Shown here in pieces: positions 53,257 to 60,696 of a stretch of DNA of 64,000 nt. The notes below the pieces were generated by a model. That model searched no databases, was not told where the DNA came from, and saw only the letters and a program-made list of their open reading frames with translations. The stretch lies in contig CAVYEM010000001.1 in NCBI GenBank assembly GCA_963767635.1, forward strand, positions 744,001-808,000, written 5' to 3'. Made by a program: the position numbers and the translations under genes. The DNA comes from CAVYEM01 sp963767635. Its GTDB lineage: Bacteria > Vulcanimicrobiota > Vulcanimicrobiia > Vulcanimicrobiales > Vulcanimicrobiaceae. Each line of letters starts with the position of its first letter. Positions within the stretch are counted from its first letter, which is position 1.

Positions 53257-53495
53257 GCACTTCGTCGCCGAATTGCCGCGTGGTGACGGCCCTTTCGTTC
53301 ACGCGCGCCAAATGGGCCGTTCGCACGCCGGCGGCAAACGTACGCGATATCCGGCCCAGTACCGCCAATAGGTTCATACGTCCAGAACGCTCAGTCGGAA
53401 TTGCTCGCGCAAGGTTGGCACTGGGCAAATTACCGATGGAACCGGTAAGAATAGCGAGCCAAAGAGGTGAAGTTGCCAAGATGTCATGCTAGCCC
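53243..53495 (-). pseudogene. Remnant of an isopropylmalate/tartrate-type dehydrogenase
   Basis: C-terminal debris on the minus strand in several frames: LFGSLFL and LTGSIGNLPSAN (the LTGSIGMLPSAS block), YEPIGGTGPDIA (the YEPIHGSAPDIAG block) and AAGVRTAHLARVNERAVTTR then QFGDEVLRRL. The pieces are in the right order, with a gap of about 40 residues between PDIA and AAGVRTA, so the gene has lost its N-terminus, an internal part and its frame. This family includes tartrate dehydrogenase, and the neighbour is a tartrate-dehydratase-like gene. Confidence 0.65.
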
Positions 53496-53532
53496 CTTCA
53501 CGTTTTCGCTCACGCAGAGGAGCTAACAGCCT

Positions 53533-55227
53533 GTGAAAAACGCTCCATGGCCGCTCGGCATAGTGCTGGCGGCAGCATGTCTGCTCCTGACGGCAACGAC
53601 GTCGGGCGGGACGCACGAGGACGTGTCGCTGCGTCTTTTACGTTCGCACATCAAGCACGTATTCATCATCTATCAGGAAAACGAATCCTTCGATCACTAC
53701 TTCGGAACGTATCCGGGCGCCGACAACCTCAACACCATTTCGGCCGTACTACACGGCTTTCGTCAGTACGATCCGATTGCGAAGCAGTGGATGACGCCGT
53801 TTCGGATTGCCGATCCCGACGTGGAAAGTCCCGACCATTCCAGAGCCGCGTTGCTGCAGAAGATCAACGGCGGCCGCATGAATGAATTCGTTTCGGTGCA
53901 GGAGCGCTCGTCGGCGAAGGACGGCTACGGCACGGATGACCAACGTCGCCTTGGGCAGTTGACGATGGCGTACTACGACTGCGATACGCTGCCTTTCCTA
54001 TGGAAGTATGCGAAAACGTTCGCGCTTTTCGACCATTTCTTTCAAGCAATGACGGGGCCGTCAACGCCGGGAAACATCGAAGTCATTGCCGGCCAGACCG
54101 GACAGACGCAGGCCGCGCGCAATCCGTCGGAAATCGTCAACCAGGCCGGCTCAGGCCCCGGCGTTCCCGTCGAAAACAGCATCGATCCGCCGTTTGGACC
54201 GTATCCCGGCAAGCCCAGAGAAAAGTTGCAAATTCCACAGCGCTATGCGACCGTGATGCTTACGCTGAACGGGCGCAGCGACGCCGAGGCGACCAACGAC
54301 CTCGACGGCGTCCGCGAAGACCTGCGTCAGGTGGCGCGCAGCGGCCGAATTGCGGTTCCTTGGGGCTGGTATCAAGAAGGCTACAACGGCCCGACGCGAG
54401 CCGCCCTAGCCGGCTATTCGGCGCATCACAACGCGCCGCAGTATTTTGCATTCATGCGCCACAACGATGTGTTTTGGACGCACGTCCATCCTTTGAGCGT
54501 GCTGCTTCCTGCGATACGGTCCGGCGCGCTGCCCGATCGCGGCGTCTATTACATAAAGGGCAGCAACTACAACCGGTTCGGTTGGAAGCCTGCAAACGAA
54601 GCGGCCTTTATTCAGAAATATTTCTTGGGCGACGACGATCATCCGGGCACCGGTGATTCCGATCGCCAGGTGGCTGAGTCGTTCGTCGCGACGTACGTCA
54701 ATGCGATCGCCCGAAGCCGGTACTGGAAGGACTCGGCCGTGATCGTCACCTGGGACGATGACGGAGGCTTTTACGATCATGTGCCTCCGCCGAGTTTCGA
54801 GCGATGCTGGGACGGACACGCGTGCGGGGACGGTCCCAGGGTGCCGTTCATCGTGATTTCACCGTATGCGAAATCAGGCGTCGTGGTTCACGATCTCGGC
54901 GACACGACGTCTGTCGTGCAGTTTATCGACAGCGTCTTCGATTTGCCGCCGCTCGCTACGCTTCCCGACGAAAAGCCGTACATGCCTGAAGGGCCGCGTG
55001 ATGCCAACCCTCGGCTCACAAACTTAGCGGGAGCGTTCGACCCGCAGCGCCTGGGCGGCAAGCGCGCACCGATTGCACCTTCGCAGGCGATTATTCCCAA
55101 GCGCATCGTGAACACGTTTCCCGCTCAGATGAGTTGCGCAAGCCTGGGCATTCGTCCAATGCACGTTCCGGGCACGCAAGCGGCGCCTGCGGGGTTCCAA
55201 GCGCTCCCCAAGCAGTTCATTCCGTAG
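53533..55227 (+). CDS. Secreted phospholipase C / acid phosphatase family protein
   Basis: 564 residues from GTG 53533 (AGAGGAG upstream) with a signal peptide (PLGIVLAAACLLLTAT). The phosphoesterase family (PF04185) begins IKHVFIIYQENESFDHYFGT (metal-binding Glu-Asn), then FFQAMTGPSTPGNIEVIAGQ, WGWYQEGYNGPTRA, and the metal site IVTWDDDGGFYDHVPPPSF followed by GPRVPFIVISPYAKSGVV. Acts on phosphate esters or phospholipids outside the cytoplasm. It stands alone between two dehydrogenase remnants. Confidence 0.93.
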   Translation: MKNAPWPLGIVLAAACLLLTATTSGGTHEDVSLRLLRSHIKHVFIIYQENESFDHYFGTYPGADNLNTISAVLHGFRQYDPIAKQWMTPFRIADPDVESPDHSRAALLQKINGGRMNEFVSVQERSSAKDGYGTDDQRRLGQLTMAYYDCDTLPFLWKYAKTFALFDHFFQAMTGPSTPGNIEVIAGQTGQTQAARNPSEIVNQAGSGPGVPVENSIDPPFGPYPGKPREKLQIPQRYATVMLTLNGRSDAEATNDLDGVREDLRQVARSGRIAVPWGWYQEGYNGPTRAALAGYSAHHNAPQYFAFMRHNDVFWTHVHPLSVLLPAIRSGALPDRGVYYIKGSNYNRFGWKPANEAAFIQKYFLGDDDHPGTGDSDRQVAESFVATYVNAIARSRYWKDSAVIVTWDDDGGFYDHVPPPSFERCWDGHACGDGPRVPFIVISPYAKSGVVVHDLGDTTSVVQFIDSVFDLPPLATLPDEKPYMPEGPRDANPRLTNLAGAFDPQRLGGKRAPIAPSQAIIPKRIVNTFPAQMSCASLGIRPMHVPGTQAAPAGFQALPKQFIP

Positions 55228-55433
55228 CAAAGGCAATGAAATGATTCTCGTTCCCGCATCGCCGCCTCGCGCGAACCGTATCCGAAGTTGATCCGGTCAG
55301 CCGGAGCGTACTGCGTTTCTACAGGTCGCCATGAAGCAGATCGCCGTCATCAAGTTACCCGGACACAAGGCGGAGTATCTGATATCGGCCCGCGGACCCA
55401 TGTGTATCAAAACATCGCCGCCTTGAATGAAAT

Positions 55434-55686
55434 TGCCGTCATCGATCCACCCAAGTTGCGGGTCGTGGGCATTGTGGCCGACGTAAGCCCGGACATGCCT
55501 ATGTTTACTGAAGAAACGTTTGGCCCTGCGGCGGCGGTCATCACCGCTGCAAACGGCGGTGAAGCTGTGTTGCTGGCAAACGCCTCACGGTACGGGCTAG
55601 GCAACGGGCGCGAACTATCGCACTTCGGCATTCGGGAGTTCGTAAACCCGCAAACGGTGTGGATGGGGCCGCCGGCGAGGGTGTAA
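55434..55686 (+). pseudogene. Remnant of an aldehyde dehydrogenase C-terminus
   Basis: RVVGIVADVSPDMPMFTEET, FGPAAAVITAANGGEAVLLA and NASRYGLGN match the C-terminal third of aldehyde dehydrogenases (succinate-semialdehyde type), but the chain then jumps to GRELSHFGIREFVNPQTVWM, the terminal block; about 50 residues (including the usual FGGIKRSG) are deleted. No N-terminus is found upstream. The rest of the interval 55228-55715 shows no other gene, only a possible 31-codon frame at 55331 without support. Confidence 0.7.
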
Positions 55687-55715
55687 AAACCCACCGGAAT
55701 AAAGATAGAAGCGGT

Positions 55716-56048
55716 ATGGAAGGGTTTCGCGACGGAAAACTCATGCGGATCTTCGTGGACGAGAAGGACCGCCGCGGTCTGCAGCCGCTCTATACTGCGA
55801 TAGTGGAACTGCTGCGTCGCGAGCATATTTCCGGAGCCACCGTATTCCGTGGAATCGAAGGCTACGGTTCGCACGACCAGCTGCACGTCGCAAAGCCGCT
55901 TTCGTGGTTCCCGAACCTTCCCATCCTGATTGAAGTAGTTGAAGAAGAGGACCGGCTTCTGACGATTTTACCGCGTCTCAAAGCGATGATCGGGGAAGGA
56001 ATGATCACGCTGGAAGCAGCCAGCTATTTGCGCTTGGGGAAACCGTAA
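55716..56048 (+). CDS. DUF190 (PII-like) protein
   Basis: 110 residues from ATG 55716. KLMRIFVDEKDRRGLQPLYT, AIVELLRREHISGATVFRGI, EGYGSHDQLHVAKPLSWFPN and LPILIEVVEEEDRLLTILPR follow the DUF190 pattern, a PII-like ferredoxin fold that often accompanies fluoride channels of the CrcB/Fluc family. The neighbouring gene fuses another copy to CrcB, so both probably act in fluoride export or sensing. 150 bp separates the two genes. Confidence 0.9.
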   Translation: MEGFRDGKLMRIFVDEKDRRGLQPLYTAIVELLRREHISGATVFRGIEGYGSHDQLHVAKPLSWFPNLPILIEVVEEEDRLLTILPRLKAMIGEGMITLEAASYLRLGKP

Positions 56049-56197
56049 CGATATCGCAAAGGTGCAGGAGGCGCCGCCCGGCACGGGAAATGAAGCGGCA
56101 ACGGCGGAGGAGTTCGCCGGCGAAGAAGCTTCGCGAACCGCTCGCACGCCAATGACTCCTGACAACGCGCTCGACGCGAATTGTCCGGAGTTTTTTT

Positions 56198-56920
56198 ATG
56201 AATATCGAAACGCGAACGCTGCTGCGGATCTTTCTTAGCGAAAGCGCGCGGCTCCAAAATCAGCCTCTCTACGCCGTACTCGTAGAAGAGTTGCGGCGGC
56301 AAGGTATTCCCGGCGCCACGGTGCTCAAAGGCATCGAAGGTTTTGGCATGCACGGCCGCGTTCGCACGGCGCGCGCGATCGATTTTGCCGGCGATCTCCC
56401 GGTGGTCATCGAGGTGATCGATACCCGCGAAAAGATCGAGGCAATCGTGCCCTGGCTCAAACAAAACATTGCGCGCGGACTGCTGACGCTTGAAACGGTG
56501 CAGGCTCGTTCCCATCGATCGCGCGACGCCGTGATCGATTGGCGCACGGTAATTGCCGTGTTTGCGGGCGGCGGAATAGGGTCCGCATGCCGTTACCTGT
56601 TGGGCGTCGTTTTTCTGCAGCGATTCGGCCCGGGCTTCCCTTACGGCACCATGACGATCAATTTGTTGGGTTGCCTGCTCATCGGCATCGTTTCCGAGTT
56701 CGCCCTGACGCGATCGATCTGGATAACGCCCCTAACGCGCGCCTTTCTCGTTGCCGGCGTGCTGGGCGGCTTCACGACCTTTTCGAGCTTTGCATACGAG
56801 TCCGTGACGATGGCCGACGGGGCTGCTGCCGTGCCTGCTATAACTTATGTCGCCATCAGCGTCGGCGGTGGGTTTCTGGCTGCGTTTGCGGGGATGGCGC
56901 TCGTGAGAAGTTTCGTCTAA
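56198..56920 (+). CDS. crcB: DUF190-CrcB (Fluc fluoride channel) fusion protein
   Basis: 240 residues in one frame. Residues 1-105 are DUF190 (LLRIFLSESARLQNQPLYAV, RRQGIPGATVLKGIEGFGMH, LPVVIEVIDTREKIEAIVPW) and ~115-240 are a complete CrcB protomer: VFAGGGIGSACRYLLGVVFL, PYGTMTINLLGCLLIGIVSE, LVAGVLGGFTTFSSFAYESV, with the pore Phe and Asn positions (TINLLG, TTFSSF). CrcB dimerises as a dual-topology F- channel. A fused regulatory PII-like domain would tie channel activity to a ligand; that role is inference. I found no fluoride riboswitch upstream. Confidence 0.92.
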   Translation: MNIETRTLLRIFLSESARLQNQPLYAVLVEELRRQGIPGATVLKGIEGFGMHGRVRTARAIDFAGDLPVVIEVIDTREKIEAIVPWLKQNIARGLLTLETVQARSHRSRDAVIDWRTVIAVFAGGGIGSACRYLLGVVFLQRFGPGFPYGTMTINLLGCLLIGIVSEFALTRSIWITPLTRAFLVAGVLGGFTTFSSFAYESVTMADGAAAVPAITYVAISVGGGFLAAFAGMALVRSFV

Positions 56921-57117
56921 CGCCGGCGGGAAAAGATCTCCGCGATACGCGAAAATATGCTCGCACGCGAGCCTTGCGGCTCGAGCTTACGGTCCTGTGC
57001 TGCTGCGGCGGCCGTAGTGGCGGCCATCGTCCCGGCGATCGCCGCACCGCATGCGGCGCAGCTAGCCGCGCTCGCTGCGCAGATGGCTCCGCAACTGGAA
57101 CACGCGCACGATGCCAT
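56917..57117 (-). CDS. Small zinc-ribbon protein
   Basis: 66 residues: CSSCGAICAASAASCAACGA gives paired CxxC knuckles, followed by an Ala/Thr-rich linker and a basic amphipathic C-terminus (RASIFSRIAEIFSRRR). GGAGGGTGAT immediately upstream of the ATG is a strong ribosome binding site. Its stop overlaps the 3' end of the fluoride-channel gene by four bases on the opposite strand. Function unknown. Confidence 0.7.
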   Translation of the reverse strand: MASCACSSCGAICAASAASCAACGAAIAGTMAATTAAAAAQDRKLEPQGSRASIFSRIAEIFSRRR

Positions 57118-57513
57118 ATCACCCTCCGTTCAACTCACTCCGGTACGAGCGTATCGCCCGTGCCGCGCTATGTGCCAGGACTTCCGGCCGTATCGTTTGC
57201 CGCCGGGTTGTCGCATTGCACTAGCGGTTCTGCGCTGCATTGGGGCGCATGCGGGCTTGACGTCGACTTTGTGCGATTCGCTCGGCCATGTTGCATTCAC
57301 ATGACGGCTGTATACCCGGTTTGCACGGCAGCCGACATATTCATGACGGGGCGAAGCAGAGCCAAACGAAGACTGAGTGTCTATGAAGGGGACCCAGCCT
57401 CCCCGGGCTGTTCCGCGCAGCGTCCGAGCCCGGTAGCGCTGGGTACGGGGCGCTGATCACGTGATGGAAAACTCAAAATAGCGATTCCCGTCACGATTGA
57501 ACGAGGGACTGAA
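57118..57513. other. Gene-free stretch ahead of the small membrane protein
   Basis: No supported protein gene in about 400 bp. Apparent long frames here lack start signals and family similarity. The only structure seen is the nested hairpin at 57392-57444. Confidence 0.5.
57392..57444 (+). other. Nested-stem leader element
   Basis: Outer stem ACCCAGC/GCTGGGT encloses CCGGGCT/AGCCCGG. The blocks GGGGACCCA and GTCCGAGCCCGGTAGC recall parts of the cyclic-di-AMP (ydaO) riboswitch core, but the central GGGTGAA block is absent and the domain is too short for that class. It lies 70 bp before a small membrane protein gene. Confidence 0.3.
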
Positions 57514-57681
57514 ATGGGCAGACACATCACTATCGTAGTCTATGTGGTGGCGATGGTAGCCGTCATAGCCGGTGTAGATTTCGCGTTCTTCAGAAACCGA
57601 TTCTGGGAACGGCTAATCGTGAATATTGGAATCGTCTTGATCTTCGCAGCGTTCTACTGGAGATTCCTGAGGCTTCCATGA
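57514..57681 (+). CDS. Small two-helix membrane protein
   Basis: 55 residues: GRHITIVVYVVAMVAVIAGV (TM1), a basic/aromatic turn DFAFFRNRFWERLIVN, and IGIVLIFAAFYWRFLRLP (TM2). This pattern (MGR.ITIVVYVVAM ... FFR.RFWERL.VNIGIVL.FAAFY) recurs in a family of short predicted membrane proteins. GAGGGACTGAA precedes the ATG. Function unknown. Confidence 0.7.
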   Translation: MGRHITIVVYVVAMVAVIAGVDFAFFRNRFWERLIVNIGIVLIFAAFYWRFLRLP

Positions 57682-57860
57682 ACAAGGGGCGACAGCGTCT
57701 TAAGCTTCGGTGCATCCTGTATCGGGCTTTGTGACTCGGAATTGCCGGTTCAGCACGTTCTCCGCGGTGGAATAGTTGTGCGAAGACGGAGTGGTGATGC
57801 GAAAATGCCGGCGCTTCTTGCCTTTGAGGGTGCTCGCCGGGTTTTGCGCTTTCGCTTCGT

Positions 57861-58290
57861 TCACGCGCCCGCCACGCGTAGTATCCGGCTGCGGTTTCGC
57901 ACGCCGTACGTTTCGGTGAGGCTGTGGCAGTTGGGGCACAGCATGCGCAGATTCTCGAGGCGGTAGTCGTCGTTTATGCCGTTAATGTGGTCGAGTTGGA
58001 TCGAGAGCGGTTTTCCTCGCCATTCGAAAATGCCGCATCTGCGTAAGCGTGCGTGCAAAACGCCGTCTGGCAACAGACGGCGCGTTTAATAGCGAGTCCG
58101 GCTGCTTGGAGCGCTGCAGCAGCAGGCGCAACTCCAGGCGTGGATGGCCGCGTACGCATGTCGCCTCGCTTTAGCGCCTTGTGCCAGGAGCAGCTGACAA
58201 ATCCGAACAGCTCTCGGCAGTGCAAAGAACTGTGGCCATCATCGTAATATCGCTGAACCGCTGCCCAATCGTACTTTACTTCGTTTATCT
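57861..58290 (-). pseudogene. Broken HNH endonuclease gene, copy 1
   Basis: Reads NEVKYDWAAVQRYYDDGHSS and FGFVSCSWHKALKRGDMRTR from about 58290, then after a two-base excess near 58080 LLPDGVLHARLRRCGIFEWR and the HNH core LSIQLDHINGINDDYRLENL, RMLCPNCHSLTETYGVRN. The HNH residues are intact but the frame is not, and no ATG/GTG/TTG marks the start (ATA precedes NEVKY). Typical of small phage- or element-borne HNH nucleases. Confidence 0.7.
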
Positions 58291-58323
58291 TGCACGAGAC
58301 GTCGGCGCTTGGTATTGCGTCCG

Positions 58324-58707
58324 CTAAATGTATGCGGTTTGACTATGGCAGTTTGGGCACAGCAATGCGCAAGTTTTCGAGCCGATGATCGTCGCATACG
58401 CCGTTGATGTGGTCGAGATGCAAGCGACAGATTTCCCCAACCCAGTGGGTTAGTCCGCATTCAGCGCAATGCGGCTGAAGAATGCCCGTGCTGCGATGCA
58501 GCCTTAGCTTCATGGCCATAACGTGAGTTCCTTTCGCTGAGATAAAGCAAAGCTGGAGTTGTGCGCGCACGTCGCGGGGCAATTAGGACCTCGACGAATT
58601 GCATCGGCTCCACGCCCAAGGGGAAAATCCAAATGTTCGCGGCATTCTTTAAGGCTATGGCCTGAATTGTAATACGCTTGCACCTGGCTCCAGTCGTATC
58701 TTGGCAT
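58324..58707 (-). pseudogene. Broken HNH endonuclease gene, copy 2
   Basis: A paralogue of copy 1, 35-40 bp upstream on the minus strand: MPRYDWSQVQAYYNSGHSLK (ATG 58707), then TTPALLYLSERNSRYG in a second frame, then MKLRLHRSTGILQPHCAECG, LTHWVGEICRLHLDHINGVC in a third, and LCPNCHSQTAYI after one more indel. At least three frame changes make this a dead gene or badly sequenced DNA. The order of blocks is the same as in copy 1, so they are a tandem duplication. Confidence 0.65.
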
Positions 58708-58737
58708 GAAACCGATCGTCGCATGATGGTGTGCCAA

Positions 58738-59135
58738 CCCTATAGCACAGTACAGGCGATGATTTGCTACAGTTTGTATAAAAGCGCCGTTACGCGGATT
58801 GCGGAGCCTTTCGTTTGCTCACCGTGATGGTCGAGATTGAAGAATTCTCCGCAGCAGCCGCGTAAAATAGGCCCGTTCGGTGTTGGATCGCCCGGAGGAG
58901 CATACAGCTGCGTCGACGGCTTGTTTGCCGTGATCCGTCCGGGCAATTGTCGTCGGGAGCAGCATTTGCGCAGGCGTCCCGCTGCAAGCGGCTAAGCTTG
59001 CTCTGCGAAGCCGACGCTGACCAAGTTGCGCTTGCTATTCCGCATTCATTGAAAGCCTCGGCTCGGCGGAGTCCCGTGACTACCTGCGACTACGACAGCA
59101 AAAAACGCTCACGGAAATCAGGCATTTGAATTTCG
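58738..59135. other. Gene-free stretch before the tRNA pair
   Basis: About 400 bp with no supported protein gene, RNA gene or repeat. The short open frames lack ribosome binding sites and family similarity. Confidence 0.5.
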
Positions 59136-59208
59136 TAGCCCCAACGGGATTCGAACCCGTGTTACCGCCGTGAGAGGGCGGCGTCCTAGGCCTCTAGACG
59201 ATAGGGCC
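59136..59208 (-). tRNA. tRNA-Glu (CUC)
   Basis: Acceptor GGCCCTA against TGGGGCT with discriminator A, a standard TCTAGAGGCCTAGGA D-arm, anticodon loop with CTC between GCCGCC and GGCGGT-type arms, and T-arm GGGTTCGAATCCC. No encoded CCA. Confidence 0.9.
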
Positions 59209-59212
59209 GCGC

Positions 59213-59284
59213 TGGCTCCGGGTCATGGATTCGAACCACCGTGACGAAGTTCAGAGCCACGAATCTACCATAGATGAACCCGGA
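59213..59284 (-). tRNA. tRNA-Gln (CUG), slightly irregular
   Basis: Acceptor TCCGGGT / ACCCGGA pairs perfectly and a CCA follows the discriminator G. Anticodon loop CTCTGAA gives CUG. The D-loop is only about five bases and the anticodon stem CGTGG/CTTCG has a T-T mismatch where CCACG would be expected. It lies four bases upstream of tRNA-Glu in the same direction. Confidence 0.8.
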
Positions 59285-59427
59285 ATGGTACAGTAGCGCT
59301 CGCCAGCGCAGCCTATACTACATAACCTCGCGCGCATCATGCAAGCGGCGTTTCATAGCCGCGCGCCGCAGGGAATACCCCGTACAGAGGCGCAACTCGG
59401 TGCCTCCTTGCTTTTGCGGAGGACGTC

Positions 59428-60525
59428 GTGCAGGCAATCGTGTTGGTCGGCGGCGAGGGGACGCGTCTGCGCCCCTTGACGTTCGGGACGCCTAAACCTA
59501 TGGTGCCGATCATGAACGTGCCGTTCCTGGCTCGCACGCTCGAACGGCTCTACAACGTCGGCATTCGCGACGTGATTTTGCCCGCCGGCTACATGCCGCA
59601 AGCGATCACGGAATACTTCGGCGACGGCGCGCGCCTGGGCATGCGCATCACGTACGTCATCGAAGACGAACCGCTCGGGACCGCCGGCGCAATCAAAAAC
59701 GTCGAACAGCACATCAACGGCCCGTTCTTCGTGCTTAACGGCGACGTGCTCACCAGCCTCAACCTTGCGGACATGATCGACTATCACAAAGAAAAGCGCG
59801 GCATGGGCGTGCTGCACCTCATCAAAGTAGAAGACCCGTCCGCGTTCGGATGCGTGGTGCACGATCAAACCGGCCGCATTGCGCAGTTCGTCGAAAAGCC
59901 CGCCAAAGGCACCGAACCGACGGATGAAATCAACGCAGGCACGTATTTACTGGAACCCGCCGTACTGGCGATGATTCCGCCGGGCCGCAACGTTTCGATC
60001 GAGCGGGAAACGTTTCCGAAGCTCTTGGCGGAAGGAGGGGCGCTGTACGCCTATACGACCTCCGATTACTGGATCGATCTCGGACGACCCGAGCATTATC
60101 TGAGCGCGCATCGCGACATTCTCTCGGGCGCAATGCCGCTCGAACTTGCGCCCGGCATCAGCGGCCCTGGGTCCGGCACGTTGCGCGAACGATCCTCAAG
60201 CACGCCCAACATTATTCCGCCCGTGCATATCGAAGAAGGCGTGCAGATAGATTCCGCTGCCAAAGTGGGACCGAACGTCGTTTTGGGAGCCGGGTGTCGC
60301 ATCGCAGCGAACGCGGTCGTGCGCGAGAGCGTGCTGTGGGACGGCGTGCTCGTCGAAGAAGGCGCGACCGTCGAGGAAACGATTATTGCCGGCGGGTCAC
60401 GCGTCGGCGCGCGCGCGCGCATCGGTGCGGGCAGCGTCATCGGGCACGACGTTGTCATCGAAGCTGGGACTGTCGCGCCGCCTGGTTCGCGCATTGGCCC
60501 GGCTGCGCCGATCGGCAGCACATAA
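59428..60525 (+). CDS. Mannose-1-phosphate guanylyltransferase-type sugar nucleotidyltransferase
   Basis: 365 residues from GTG 59428 (CGGAGGACGTC upstream). N-terminal nucleotidyltransferase: AIVLVGGEGTRLRPLTFGTP, KPMVPIMNVPFLARTLERL, VILPAGYMPQAITEYFGDGA, DEPLGTAGAIKNVEQHINGP, FFVLNGDVL (metal Asp) and FVEKPAKG. The C-terminal part is a left-handed beta-helix (VGPNVVLGAGCRIAANAVVR, EETIIAGGSRVGARARIGAG). The MGTP-type GDP-mannose pyrophosphorylases with a hexapeptide tail look like this. It supplies GDP-mannose for the adjacent glycosyltransferase; the exact NTP/sugar is inference. Confidence 0.88.
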   Translation: MQAIVLVGGEGTRLRPLTFGTPKPMVPIMNVPFLARTLERLYNVGIRDVILPAGYMPQAITEYFGDGARLGMRITYVIEDEPLGTAGAIKNVEQHINGPFFVLNGDVLTSLNLADMIDYHKEKRGMGVLHLIKVEDPSAFGCVVHDQTGRIAQFVEKPAKGTEPTDEINAGTYLLEPAVLAMIPPGRNVSIERETFPKLLAEGGALYAYTTSDYWIDLGRPEHYLSAHRDILSGAMPLELAPGISGPGSGTLRERSSSTPNIIPPVHIEEGVQIDSAAKVGPNVVLGAGCRIAANAVVRESVLWDGVLVEEGATVEETIIAGGSRVGARARIGAGSVIGHDVVIEAGTVAPPGSRIGPAAPIGST

Positions 60526-60696
60526 ACCGGCCGCTCGCTTTCGGCAAGAGTAAGCTAGCGCAACCCAAACTAGTCCTAAAGGTTTACCCTTTATGCGACA
60601 AAGGGTATAAATCGCTCGTCGTTACAGGAGGCACGCCCGCCGGCCTTGTCACCTGTTCCAGCACGGTATTCCCCAGCCGGCGTATGGAGATCGTTC

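Noticed and set aside
55228..55716. Fluoride riboswitch upstream of DUF190/crcB
   Set aside because: No sequence resembling the crcB-motif pseudoknot was found.
58061..58082. Perfect 9-bp hairpin with GCAA loop as a terminator
   Set aside because: Lies inside the HNH coding region, no T run follows, and the sequence codes conserved residues.
58738..59212. Integrase or att site at the tRNA-Glu gene
   Set aside because: No recombinase and no second copy of the tRNA 3' end was found.
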